Below are positions 29,537 through 38,206 of a stretch of 64,000 nucleotides of DNA, piece by piece. This DNA comes from Saliniradius amylolyticus. GTDB lineage: Bacteria > Pseudomonadota > Gammaproteobacteria > Enterobacterales > Alteromonadaceae. The DNA is taken from contig NZ_CP029347.1 of assembly GCF_003143555.1 (NCBI RefSeq), positions 1,054,001 to 1,118,000 on the forward strand, read 5' to 3'. The translations under genes were made by a program, and so were the position numbers. The notes below the pieces were generated by a model, which saw only the letters and a program-made list of their open reading frames with translations, was not told the DNA's origin and searched no databases. Every line of letters starts with the position of its first letter. Position 1 is the first letter of the stretch.

Positions 29537-30430
29537 ATGCAAAAATTACCAATATTGGCCTTGTTGCTGACTTTACTGCTGGTAGCAGGGTGTAGCTCGG
29601 TGCCCGGCAGCTCGGGCGGCGATAGTCAGATGGGCAACCTGATCCTGGCAGAACCAGAACCGGCAGACATGCGCAGCCAGATGGCGCTGGCCCGCTATAG
29701 TCAGATCCTGAACAACGTAGATCTGGATCAGGAGCAGCGTGCCGAATTGCTGTATCAACGCGGAATGTTGTACGACAGCGTGGGTCTTAAAGGCCTGGCC
29801 CATTTTGATTTCACCAGTGCGCTAAAATTAAAACCGGATATGGCAGAAGCCTATAACTTTATGGGTATCCATCATACTCAGAATATGGAATTTATCCGTG
29901 CCTATGAAGCCTTTGATGCCACTTTGGAAATCGACCCCGAGCATGAATACGCCTTCTTAAACCGCGGCATTGCCCTGTATTACGGAGGTCGCCCGGAACT
30001 GGCCGTAGAAGACTTAGCCGCCTTTTACCAAAAGGATACCAGTGACCCCTACCGGGCCATTTGGGCTTTTATTGCCGAGTATGATATCGATCCCGAGCAG
30101 GCAACAAAGCATCTGAAGCAAAAGCGTGCCAAACTGGAAGACAAGTTATGGGCTTCCGAACTGGTGGATTTGTTTCTCGGTAAAATCAGTGAGGGGCGCC
30201 TTCTGGGTGGCGTGTTGCAAAATGTGCGCAATCAAAGCGAATTGACTCACCGGCTGTGCGAAGCCTATTTCTATTTGGGTAAATACCACACGCTTAAACA
30301 GAACAAGAGTATTGCCGCCAACTACTTTAAGCTCGCCCTGAGTACCAACGTGTATGAGTTTGTGGAACACAAATACGCTCGTCTGGAGCTGGATTTGCTG
30401 CGTGAGCGTACTGTAGAGCAGGGCGACTGA
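29537..30430 (+). CDS. nlpI: Lipoprotein NlpI
   Basis: 297 aa. TPR outer-membrane lipoprotein that, in E. coli, acts as adaptor for peptidoglycan endopeptidases and the Prc protease. The signal peptide ends in LLVAGC with Cys19 as the lipidation site. TPR-like repeats span roughly residues 55-200 (AELLYQRGMLYDSVGLKG, AEAYNFMGIHHTQNM, EYAFLNRGIALYYGGR). Position after pnp is conserved. Its stop overlaps the next start by one nt (TGATG). Confidence 0.94.
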   Translation: MQKLPILALLLTLLLVAGCSSVPGSSGGDSQMGNLILAEPEPADMRSQMALARYSQILNNVDLDQEQRAELLYQRGMLYDSVGLKGLAHFDFTSALKLKPDMAEAYNFMGIHHTQNMEFIRAYEAFDATLEIDPEHEYAFLNRGIALYYGGRPELAVEDLAAFYQKDTSDPYRAIWAFIAEYDIDPEQATKHLKQKRAKLEDKLWASELVDLFLGKISEGRLLGGVLQNVRNQSELTHRLCEAYFYLGKYHTLKQNKSIAANYFKLALSTNVYEFVEHKYARLELDLLRERTVEQGD

Positions 30431-31920
30431 TGCTCGGTTGGTTATTGAGTGTGGTGAAGTTGGTCATTATCGTTGGCCTGTGTGTGGGGATTGCTTATTC
30501 AACCTCCCACTATGCCCCTCAGGTGCTCTATGAGCACCGTCAGCAGCCGATGCCTACTCAGCTTTTTGTTGTGGCTCGCAAAGGGTCTGAGACGGCATTA
30601 GAGGCGTTAACAGAATACGGTACTGCACAGTCGGCGGATTACTGGCTCAAGCTTGCCGGTGGTATGGGTGATAGTGAGGCCTATTACCAACTGGCAAGCC
30701 GTGAAACGCAGCCTGAACCTCACCGGCGTTGGCTGGCTCGCGCGGCCCATGAAGGTCATGCCCGGGCTCAGTACGACTTGGCGATGCTCAGTCGCTCGAC
30801 ACAAAAGCAGCTGCAATGGCTGCAACAGTCGGCAGATCAGCGTTATGTGCCTGCGATTAAAACCCTGGCCCAATGGCATTTATTGCACGAGGCGTTTGAT
30901 ACGGCACAGCCGCTGTTAGAACAGGCTGCGCCGCAGGATGGGGAGAGCGGTTTCACTCTGGCCCGGTTGTTGTGGGCCCAGAACAAGCAGCAGCAAGCCA
31001 TACACTGGCTTAAACGCAGTGCCGAGCTGGGCTATGCTCTGAGTCAGCGTTATCTGGCGCTGATAGAGAAGCACTGGCAACAGCCAATTAACGTCGCCCA
31101 GGCTCCCGCTGAATGCCCTATGCGCATTCAGCCGGTGGCAACCTCGTTAACCTCTGCTTATCGCATTCAGTCGCTCTTAGAACAGTTTTCTGAGGACGCC
31201 CGTCTGGCTAGTCTGCCGATGTGCACTTTGCCTATGGTCTGGCTGGAAGACAATGCACTGTCCTGTAGCGAGAACTGGCAGGGAAGTGGCCGACTGGGCT
31301 GCGATGAGGCCAAGCTTGCGAGCCGACTTAAACCGTTGCAGCAACAGCTGACTCATGTATTGGTAATGGCCGAGGAAGGTAAGGCCAATGTGCACAATGG
31401 TGTGATGTATCTGGATGTCGCCGACTCTTACTCGGTGTTTGTGCACGAGCTGGCCCATTTTGTTGGCTTTGTGGATGAATACCCGCTCGCCGATCAAACG
31501 GCGGAGCAGGTGTGCCAGGCCAGTCTGGGCGCGCCTAATGTGTTAATTCAGCAGGCGAGTGAGTCGGCAGGGATGAACATTCCTGAGGACTGGCGTAAAG
31601 CGCAGAGTGACTGGAGCCTGAGTCCGGCGCGGACCTGTGATAACCATGATTATCAGGCCTATAAGCTCACTTCGCGCATGACCTTTATGGAATTTCACGA
31701 CATCGAGCGTATCCCTCCCATTTATCTGGAGTTATGGCGCGAGCGATTGGAAACCGGACAGGACGTGATCCCGGCCTATGTGAACTTTGCCCAGGCGTTG
31801 CAGCAGAAACGTCAGTGGCTGGCCGCCGACAGTTGGTGGCAGCTCGCCATGGCCTTTGACGGTAATGGTCAATCCGAGCCTGCACCGGCATCCGAAGAAG
31901 CGGCTAGTGCGCCGGAGTAA
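30430..31920 (+). CDS. Membrane-anchored Sel1-repeat protein with HExxH metalloprotease motif
   Basis: 496 aa. One N-terminal membrane helix (residues of about 7-28), then Sel1/TPR-like repeats over residues 60-215 (DYWLKLAGGMGDSEAYYQLA, ARAAHEGHARAQYDLAML, WLKRSAELGYALSQRYLAL). The second half contains HELAHFVGFVDEY, an HExxHxxGxxDEY arrangement like the zinc site of metzincin-type and M64-like peptidases, and several Cys residues that could pair in the periplasm. I do not recognise a named family. Coupling to nlpI (TGATG) suggests a periplasmic or envelope role; it overlaps sprT tail to tail by 17 nt. Confidence 0.82.
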   Translation: MLGWLLSVVKLVIIVGLCVGIAYSTSHYAPQVLYEHRQQPMPTQLFVVARKGSETALEALTEYGTAQSADYWLKLAGGMGDSEAYYQLASRETQPEPHRRWLARAAHEGHARAQYDLAMLSRSTQKQLQWLQQSADQRYVPAIKTLAQWHLLHEAFDTAQPLLEQAAPQDGESGFTLARLLWAQNKQQQAIHWLKRSAELGYALSQRYLALIEKHWQQPINVAQAPAECPMRIQPVATSLTSAYRIQSLLEQFSEDARLASLPMCTLPMVWLEDNALSCSENWQGSGRLGCDEAKLASRLKPLQQQLTHVLVMAEEGKANVHNGVMYLDVADSYSVFVHELAHFVGFVDEYPLADQTAEQVCQASLGAPNVLIQQASESAGMNIPEDWRKAQSDWSLSPARTCDNHDYQAYKLTSRMTFMEFHDIERIPPIYLELWRERLETGQDVIPAYVNFAQALQQKRQWLAADSWWQLAMAFDGNGQSEPAPASEEAASAPE

Positions 31921-32383
31921 GCGCACAAGCACACTTCTTGCAGTAGTAACGGGCCTGACCGCGCTGGATTTTGTTATGGCGGCGTATCGTTAATTCCACC
32001 GGCCCACAGTCACAGCTATAGGCAAAGGTTTTGCCACGCACCGAACTCACATCCATCTGATGGCTGGCTTTGCCGGTCAGGCCAAATACTGATCCCATCA
32101 AGCCTCGCCATTCCTTGCCATGAGGCCGAACCCGGCCATACAGCTGCCAGGTAAGTAGGTGGCAGATCTCATGGGGGATGACCTCATCGAAAAAGGCCTG
32201 CGGATTTTCTGCCAGCAATACCGGGTTAAAGCGAAGTTCATTCGTTTGCAGTCGTGCGCTGCCCGCAGCTTTGCCCCGCTGCTTAAGGCTGACTTTGGGG
32301 CGGGGGAAGGAGCGCCCCAGTTTTTGTTCTGCCAGGCAATAACAGTGTTCGACACGTTGATGAAGCTGTTGAGTATGCAGCAT
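31904..32383 (-). CDS. sprT: SprT family zinc protein
   Basis: 159 aa. The HEICHLLTWQLYG motif supplies the HExxH zinc site, a later His lies in RPHGKEWRG, and the C-terminus is a zinc ribbon (CDCGP then CKKC). SprT-like proteins resemble eukaryotic Spartan, a DNA-protein crosslink protease, but the bacterial function is not well established. No clear ribosome binding site precedes the ATG. It overlaps the upstream convergent Sel1 gene. Confidence 0.9.
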   Translation of the reverse strand: MLHTQQLHQRVEHCYCLAEQKLGRSFPRPKVSLKQRGKAAGSARLQTNELRFNPVLLAENPQAFFDEVIPHEICHLLTWQLYGRVRPHGKEWRGLMGSVFGLTGKASHQMDVSSVRGKTFAYSCDCGPVELTIRRHNKIQRGQARYYCKKCACALTPAH

Positions 32384-32408
32384 AACAGGGCTTCTAAGGA
32401 GAGTTAGC

Positions 32409-32491
32409 CATCAAGGATGTCATACGCAGACACGCCGTAAATCCAATCCCTGGGGCTCCTTCAAAGGGTCTGCTTTATGACGTCCTTGATG
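32409..32491. repeat. Dispersed palindromic intergenic repeat, copy 1
   Basis: About 23-nt imperfect inverted arms (CATCAAGGATGTCATACG.. paired with ..ATGACGTCCTTGATG) enclose a core reading GACACGCCGTAAATCC, CCCTGGGGCTCC and AGGGTCTGC. The same core occurs in opposite orientation at 47056-47151. It lies between sprT and lipA and may form the 3' end of the lipA or sprT transcripts. Confidence 0.75.
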
Positions 32492-32528
32492 TCTCGGTGA
32501 CGTTAGCACTTCCCTGTTTCAGTTATCA

Positions 32529-33491
32529 CTAGCCCACTTCCACACCGGCGGCCTGAAGATCGGCGTGATAGGAGGACCTCACCAGGGGGCCACAGGCGGC
32601 GTGGGTAAAGCCAAGGTCATCGGCAATCTGTTTCAGCTCGCCGAACTCGTCCGGGTGAACATAGCGTTTTACCGGATAGTGGTGACGGCTGGGCTGCAGA
32701 TACTGGCCTAACGTCAGCATGTCCACATCGTGCTCGCGCAGGTCTTTAAGTACTTCCACCATATCTTCCTTGGTTTCGCCCATGCCCATCATCAGCCCAG
32801 ACTTAGTCATGATTTCTGGATGTTGCTGTTTAAACTTCTTCAGTAATGTCAGGGACCATTTGTAGTTGGCGCCAGGACGACATTCGCGATACAGCTTGGG
32901 GATGGTTTCCAGGTTGTGATTAAACACGTCCGGTACGCCGTTTTTGAAGATTTCCAGCGCCCGATCCATACGGCCACGAAAATCAGGCACCAAGACTTCG
33001 ATCTTGGTCTCGGGACTTTTCTCGCGAATGGCATTGATGCAGTCGACAAAGTGTTGAGCGCCGCCATCGCGCAGGTCATCGCGGTCTACCGAGGTGATGA
33101 CCACGTATTTAAGCTTCATTTCGGCGATGGTAGAAGCCAGTTTTTCCGGCTCCTCGGCGCTGGGAGGCAATGGCTTACCATGGGCTACGTCACAGAATGG
33201 ACAGCGACGAGTACAAACCTCACCCAGGATCATAAAGGTGGCGGTGCCATGATTAAAACACTCGGACAGATTGGGGCAACTGGCCTCTTCACACACTGAC
33301 ACCAGATTGTTCTTACGCAGCGTTTTTTTTATGTTGTCGATACGGTCGGTGGAAGGCGGTAGCTTGATCTTGATCCAGTCCGGCTTGCGTAGCATCTCCT
33401 CGCGCTCGGTCGGCACTATGGTAACCGGGATATGCTTTACTTTGTCTTCGTCGCGTAGCTTTACGCCCGCTTCTGGTCGTGTATTACTCAT
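32529..33491 (-). CDS. lipA: Lipoyl synthase
   Basis: 320 aa. Radical SAM enzyme inserting two sulfurs into octanoyl-domains to make lipoate. The auxiliary cluster [12 protein letters not shown] precedes the radical SAM cluster CTRRCPFC, and the C-terminal serine region has VRSSYHA. The ATG at 33491 overlaps the lipB stop (ATGAGTAA) and has AAGG upstream. ybeD-lipB-lipA order is conserved. Confidence 0.97.
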   Translation of the reverse strand: MSNTRPEAGVKLRDEDKVKHIPVTIVPTEREEMLRKPDWIKIKLPPSTDRIDNIKKTLRKNNLVSVCEEASCPNLSECFNHGTATFMILGEVCTRRCPFCDVAHGKPLPPSAEEPEKLASTIAEMKLKYVVITSVDRDDLRDGGAQHFVDCINAIREKSPETKIEVLVPDFRGRMDRALEIFKNGVPDVFNHNLETIPKLYRECRPGANYKWSLTLLKKFKQQHPEIMTKSGLMMGMGETKEDMVEVLKDLREHDVDMLTLGQYLQPSRHHYPVKRYVHPDEFGELKQIADDLGFTHAACGPLVRSSYHADLQAAGVEVG

Positions 33492-34131
33492 CAAAACCTT
33501 CTCGATTGTCGGTGTGTTCGATGTTTAACTGTTGGCAGAATGCCGATACCAGCAAAGGACCGGCTTGTTCCAGACTATTGGGACCCTCTAATTGTGCAGA
33601 GTGTATCATTTCCATGCCCGCATAGCCGCATGGATTGATGCGTTGAAAGGGGCCCAGGTCCATGTTCACATTCATTGCCAGTCCGTGAAAAGAGCAGCCT
33701 TTACGGATGCGCAGGCCCACGGAGCATATTTTTTTCTCATCCACATAGACGCCCGGAGCATCGGCCTTGGCATAGGCCTCGATGCCAAAAGGGGCCAGTG
33801 TCTCTATGATGGTTTGCTCTAGTGCCGTGACCAGATGGCGCACCCCCAGCTTGCGGCGGCGTAAATCCACCAGGACATAGAGCATTTGCTGGCCGGGGCC
33901 GTGGTAAGTCACCTGGCCGCCTCGATCCACCTTCACCACCGGGATATCGCCGGGGGCCAGCAAGTGTTCCTCTTTGCCCGCCTGCCCCTGAGTGAATACG
34001 GGGTTATGCTCCACCAACCACAGTTCATCGGACGTGTTATCGCCGCGATGGTCGGTAAAATCCTGCATCGCCTGCCAGATAGGCGTATAGTCCTGACGCC
34101 CAAGCTGGCGCACGATAATGGAATCTGTCAT
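33484..34131 (-). CDS. lipB: Octanoyl-(acyl-carrier-protein) transferase
   Basis: 215 aa. Transfers octanoate from ACP to lipoyl domains. Catalytic Lys is in [16 protein letters not shown] and catalytic Cys in [21 protein letters not shown] is the substrate loop. ATG at 34131 follows AAGGCC; a GTG one codon earlier is an alternative. It overlaps lipA by 8 nt. Confidence 0.96.
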   Translation of the reverse strand: MTDSIIVRQLGRQDYTPIWQAMQDFTDHRGDNTSDELWLVEHNPVFTQGQAGKEEHLLAPGDIPVVKVDRGGQVTYHGPGQQMLYVLVDLRRRKLGVRHLVTALEQTIIETLAPFGIEAYAKADAPGVYVDEKKICSVGLRIRKGCSFHGLAMNVNMDLGPFQRINPCGYAGMEMIHSAQLEGPNSLEQAGPLLVSAFCQQLNIEHTDNREGFDE

Positions 34132-34139
34132 CACAGGCC

Positions 34140-34406
34140 TTAAATAACGTGGCGTACCAGTTCCAGGTTACCCAGTTCTACATAGAGTGTCTCCATGTGT
34201 TCCTTACTGGTAACGCGGACGCTAATGGACACCGAGTGATAGTTACCCTTAGAGCTTTCCTTGACTCTGGGCTGGTAGTCATCGGCGGGCGCGTGCTGTT
34301 GCAGGCAGGCTACCACATCATCCGGCAATCGCTCATGGGCGATGCCGACCACTTTAAAGGTCTGATAACAGGGAAAATCCAGCAATTGGTCAAATTTGGT
34401 ATCCAT
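34140..34406 (-). CDS. ybeD: DUF493 protein YbeD
   Basis: 88 aa, the standard length for this small alpha/beta ACT-like protein. [13 protein letters not shown] and [12 protein letters not shown] are the family's core strands. Function is not established; its linkage to lipB is conserved and it is 8 nt upstream of lipB. Confidence 0.93.
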   Translation of the reverse strand: MDTKFDQLLDFPCYQTFKVVGIAHERLPDDVVACLQQHAPADDYQPRVKESSKGNYHSVSISVRVTSKEHMETLYVELGNLELVRHVI

Positions 34407-34495
34407 GGGCTTCTCCAGGCAGGTACAGCAAAAACGGCGAGATTATACCTGATCTGCCGGCGTATTAGCTATAGATGGGGGCCGCAGGGGCTAAA

Positions 34496-36127
34496 TCAAG
34501 TAGAGGCCGGAGCGCCACCGGGCTGGTCCAGATCCATATGCCGTGCCATAAAGGAGTCCGGAGAAGCCTCTAATATATCTTGCTGGTATTTGTCTGGCAG
34601 AGGGGCATCCAGAAAACTGCTTGGTTTAGGATAGGGCAGCAGGGCGTCAAGACGCTCGACGCAGGCATGATCCACCCGGCGATACAGGTGATAGCGTTTA
34701 AGTTTGTTGGGGCTTTTAAGGCCGGAGGACGAGGTTATGTCCACCGCCGAATGAACGGTTTCTTTTTGATAGCGTGCTACTCGCTCGGCCTTGTCTTCCA
34801 CGTCCAGCCCGGCAATCAGCTGGCGATCCTGCGTGGTGATGCCGGTGGGGCAGCGATTGGTGTTGCAAATCAGCGAGTGGACACAGCCTAGCGCCAGCAT
34901 CATACCCCGGGCACTGTTACAAAGATCGGCCCCCAATGCCAACGCACGCACCAGGTGAAAGCCGGTCAATATCTTGCCGCTGGCAATAATTTTTATTTTA
35001 TCTCTCAGGTCAAACCCGATGAGACAGTCTTCCACAAAGGCAATGCTGTCGTGCAGTGGCATTCCCACAGAATTACTGTACTCCAGTGGCGCAGCGCCGG
35101 TGCCGCCTTCGCCGCCGTCAACGGTGATAAAATCGGGGTGGATGTGAGTCTCCCGCATGGCCTTACACAGAGCAATGAATTCACTTCGCCGGCCGATACA
35201 CAGTTTGATACCGACGGGTTTACCCTTGCTTAACTCTCTGAGTTTTTGGATAAACTGCATCATCTCTATAGGGGTGGAAAACGCTGAATGGGTGGACGGG
35301 GAAATCACATCCGTATGCGGTTCTACCAGTCGGATACGTGCGATTTCCTCGGAGTTTTTACCCGCAGGAAGAATACCGCCATGACCGGGCTTGGCCCCTT
35401 GAGAGAGCTTTATTTCAATCATTCTGACGCTGTCATAAGCGGCTTTTTCGGCAAAGGCGTCTGGGCTGAACTGGCCATTCTGATCGCGGCAGCCAAAATA
35501 ACCGGTGCCGATTTGCCAGACCAGATCACCGCCGTATTCGAGGTGATAGTCAGAGATGCTGCCCTCGCCGGTGTTATGGTAGAAGCCACCGAGCCGGGCG
35601 GCCTTGTTTAAGGCTTTAACAGCATGGTCGCTCAGGGCACCAAAGCTCATGCCGGAGATGTTCAGTAATGCAGCCTCATAGGGCTGCTGACAGTCAGAAC
35701 CGCCGATAGTGACCGTGGGGGAGGTGTTGATGTCTTTGATGTTCTTTGCGTCCATTGAGTGAGCGATCCACTCATACCCTGCCCGGTACACATCCACCTT
35801 TGTGCCGTATGGGTTGGAGTCCATCGCGCCTTTGGCCCGCTGATATACGATAGAGCGGAACATGCGGTTGATGGGGCGGCCATCCATATCGGATTCGACA
35901 AAATACTGGCGTGCAAAAGGTCTTAGGCCCTCCATTAACCAGCGTCCGCGACCGAAGAAGGGAAAGTTGCGCCGTATGGAATGTTCCTTTTGCAGCAGAT
36001 CCAGCAGGCCCAGGCCAAAGGTGGCAAGTGGCACCAACAGTAACCAGCCCACCCAGGACCACTTTGCGGCCAAGGCAATCAACACAAGAAAGACAAGCAG
36101 ATGAATCAGATAAAAGAAGCGGCGCAT
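34496..36127 (-). CDS. Membrane-anchored FMN-binding glutamate synthase family protein
   Basis: 543 aa. Two N-terminal hydrophobic segments (residues of about 5-45) precede a TIM-barrel like the FMN domain of glutamate synthase large subunits. Visible are VDGGEGGTGAAPLEYSN, the barrel glycine motif, and GCVHSLICNTNRCPTGITTQ with three Cys in a C-x5-C-x4-C pattern as in the [3Fe-4S] site of GltB. It lacks the amidotransferase domain and the GXGXG beta-helix domain, so it cannot use glutamine like GltB. The true reaction is unknown. It is alone between ybeD and asnB. Confidence 0.88.
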   Translation of the reverse strand: MRRFFYLIHLLVFLVLIALAAKWSWVGWLLLVPLATFGLGLLDLLQKEHSIRRNFPFFGRGRWLMEGLRPFARQYFVESDMDGRPINRMFRSIVYQRAKGAMDSNPYGTKVDVYRAGYEWIAHSMDAKNIKDINTSPTVTIGGSDCQQPYEAALLNISGMSFGALSDHAVKALNKAARLGGFYHNTGEGSISDYHLEYGGDLVWQIGTGYFGCRDQNGQFSPDAFAEKAAYDSVRMIEIKLSQGAKPGHGGILPAGKNSEEIARIRLVEPHTDVISPSTHSAFSTPIEMMQFIQKLRELSKGKPVGIKLCIGRRSEFIALCKAMRETHIHPDFITVDGGEGGTGAAPLEYSNSVGMPLHDSIAFVEDCLIGFDLRDKIKIIASGKILTGFHLVRALALGADLCNSARGMMLALGCVHSLICNTNRCPTGITTQDRQLIAGLDVEDKAERVARYQKETVHSAVDITSSSGLKSPNKLKRYHLYRRVDHACVERLDALLPYPKPSSFLDAPLPDKYQQDILEASPDSFMARHMDLDQPGGAPAST

Positions 36128-36239
36128 AGGGCTGACGTTGATTGGTTTTGTTTACAAGTAAACATAGTCGGCGGCCCGGTTGCAACTACTAAACCTGAAT
36201 ATGGGAGATAGTTTGTGAAGGGGGCGGAGTCTGATCGAT

Positions 36240-36274
36240 AAAAAGCCCCCGGGCCCTAAACAGGCCTGGGGGCT
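36240..36274 (-). terminator. Rho-independent terminator of asnB
   Basis: Long GC-rich stem (AGCCCCC..GGCC / GGCC..GGGGGCT) with a 6-nt loop, followed on the minus strand by TTTTT, about 25 nt after the asnB stop. Confidence 0.9.
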
Positions 36275-36299
36275 GTATGCACGACTAGGGTTAGGCTTT

Positions 36300-37970
36300 T
36301 TAATAGGCGTCGCTGTGTACACCCTGCATGGCACGGCCCGATGGGTCGGCCATGTTGGCAAAACTTTCATCCCACGCCAGCGCCTCGGCGGTACTGCAGG
36401 CGATGGACTTGCCTCCGGGCACGCAACGGGCCGCAGTTTCCTGCGGGAAGAAGCTCTCGAAGATCTCGCGAAACAGGTAGCCTTCCTTGGTATCCGGAGT
36501 GTTGACCGGAAAGCGGAAATGGGCGGTTTTCATCTGCTGATCGCTGACCTGTGTTTCGGCCACTTCTTTGAGCGAATCGATCCAGGAATAGCCGACGCCA
36601 TCGCTGAACTGCTCTTTCTGACGCCAGAGTACTTCCTGGGGTAAGTATTCACCGTTATCGAAGGCCTTGCGCAGAATCCACTTTTCCATTCGTCCGTCCA
36701 GACACATCTTGTCTTTCGGGTTCAGACGCATGGCCACATCCACAAAGTTTTTATCCAGGAAGGGCACCCGGGCTTCTAAGCCCCACGCACAGGTGGCCTT
36801 GTTGGCGCGGGCGCAGTCGAACATATGCAAGCGGTCGATCTTGCGTACCGTCTCTTCATGGAACTCTTTAGCGTTAGGAGCTTTGTGGAAGTACAGGTAG
36901 CCGCCGAAGATCTCGTCGGCACCTTCGCCGGACAGCACCATCTTAATGCCCATGGCCTTGATCTTACGGCTCATCAGATACATGGGCGTGGAGGCACGGA
37001 TGGTGGTCACGTCATAGGTTTCCAACTTGTAGATGACATCTTTGATAGCATCCAGGCCTTCCTGTACGGTGAAATTCACCTCGTGATGCACGGTGCCGAT
37101 CATATCTGCCACTTTGCGCGCAGCCGCCAGGTCGGGCGAGCCTTCCAGACCTACGGCGAAGGAGTGCAGACGAGGCCACCAGGCATCGGACTGGTCTTCA
37201 TCTTCCACCCGTTTGGCGGCAAACCTGGCCGCAATGGCGGACACCAGCGACGAATCCAGCCCGCCGGACAGCAGCACACCATAGGGGACATCGGACATCA
37301 GGTGACTTTTGACTGATTGTTCCAGAGCCGCTTTGAGGTCTTCCAGGTTGGTCTCATTGTCTTTGACCGCATCGTAGTCCATCCAGTCGCGCTGGTAGTA
37401 GCGGCGAAGTTCGCCGTCTTCACTCCACAGGTAATGCCCCGGAGGAAACTCCTGAATGGTCTTGCAGACTGGTACCAGTGCCTTCATTTCTGAGGCCACA
37501 TACAGGTTGCCGTGCTCATCGAAGCCGGTATACAGCGGAATAATGCCGATATGATCCCGGGCGACCAGGTAGGCGTCTTTTTCCTCGTCGTAGAGGATAA
37601 AGGCAAACATGCCTTCCAGCTCGTCGATGAAGTCGATGCCCTTTTGCTGATACAGCGGCAGGATCACCTCACAGTCCGAATGCGTCTTAAACTCGTAAGG
37701 CGTCGCCAGGTCAGCCTCAAGTTGCTTGTGATTGTAGATTTCGCCGTTTACGGCCAGAATTTGCTGATTATTATTGCTGACAAGCGGTTGGGCACCATTA
37801 TCCAGATCCACGATCGCCAGACGCTCGTGACATAAAATGGCATTGTTATTATTCCAGATGCCGGACCAGTCCGGGCCTCGGTGGCGTAATAACTTTGACA
37901 GTTCCAGAGCCTGGCTCCGCAACTCACTGACATCAGATTTGATGTCCAGAATTCCCAATATACCGCACAT
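36300..37970 (-). CDS. asnB: Asparagine synthase (glutamine-hydrolysing)
   Basis: 556 aa, close to the E. coli 554. Cys2 in MCGILGIL is the glutaminase nucleophile; GEIYNHKQLE and the Asp/Gly loops complete the N-terminal Ntn domain. The synthetase domain has the PP-loop LSGGLDSSLVSAI, GEGADEIFGGY and an active Lys/Arg stretch near RGxxDLxxARANK. Monocistronic with a terminator; the 236-nt gap to the M28 gene holds its promoter and one hairpin. Confidence 0.97.
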   Translation of the reverse strand: MCGILGILDIKSDVSELRSQALELSKLLRHRGPDWSGIWNNNNAILCHERLAIVDLDNGAQPLVSNNNQQILAVNGEIYNHKQLEADLATPYEFKTHSDCEVILPLYQQKGIDFIDELEGMFAFILYDEEKDAYLVARDHIGIIPLYTGFDEHGNLYVASEMKALVPVCKTIQEFPPGHYLWSEDGELRRYYQRDWMDYDAVKDNETNLEDLKAALEQSVKSHLMSDVPYGVLLSGGLDSSLVSAIAARFAAKRVEDEDQSDAWWPRLHSFAVGLEGSPDLAAARKVADMIGTVHHEVNFTVQEGLDAIKDVIYKLETYDVTTIRASTPMYLMSRKIKAMGIKMVLSGEGADEIFGGYLYFHKAPNAKEFHEETVRKIDRLHMFDCARANKATCAWGLEARVPFLDKNFVDVAMRLNPKDKMCLDGRMEKWILRKAFDNGEYLPQEVLWRQKEQFSDGVGYSWIDSLKEVAETQVSDQQMKTAHFRFPVNTPDTKEGYLFREIFESFFPQETAARCVPGGKSIACSTAEALAWDESFANMADPSGRAMQGVHSDAY

Positions 37971-38163
37971 AAATAAGGGCTCTCCAAGGATAATTGTCAG
38001 TATAAAAGCGCTAAAAATCGCTGTTGTTATGAAAATGTTTCAATAAAGCGAGATTTTTAGAACAAAGTGTTCGATTCTGACTCTGCCAGCCCTGTCAAAA
38101 AATGCAAGATGATTCTGGGATAAAATATACGATTGGAGTTGGTTTGCGCGGTGCAGATACAAC

Positions 38164-38186
38164 TGTGCCGCCTGGAAAGGCGGCAC
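38164..38186 (-). terminator. Terminator-like hairpin after M28 peptidase gene
   Basis: GTGCCGCC/GGCGGCAC stem with a 6-nt loop, about 20 nt past the stop at 38207 on the minus strand; no T-tract, so termination is uncertain. Confidence 0.5.
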
Positions 38187-38206
38187 TGATTTACGAAAGC
38201 CGGAAG

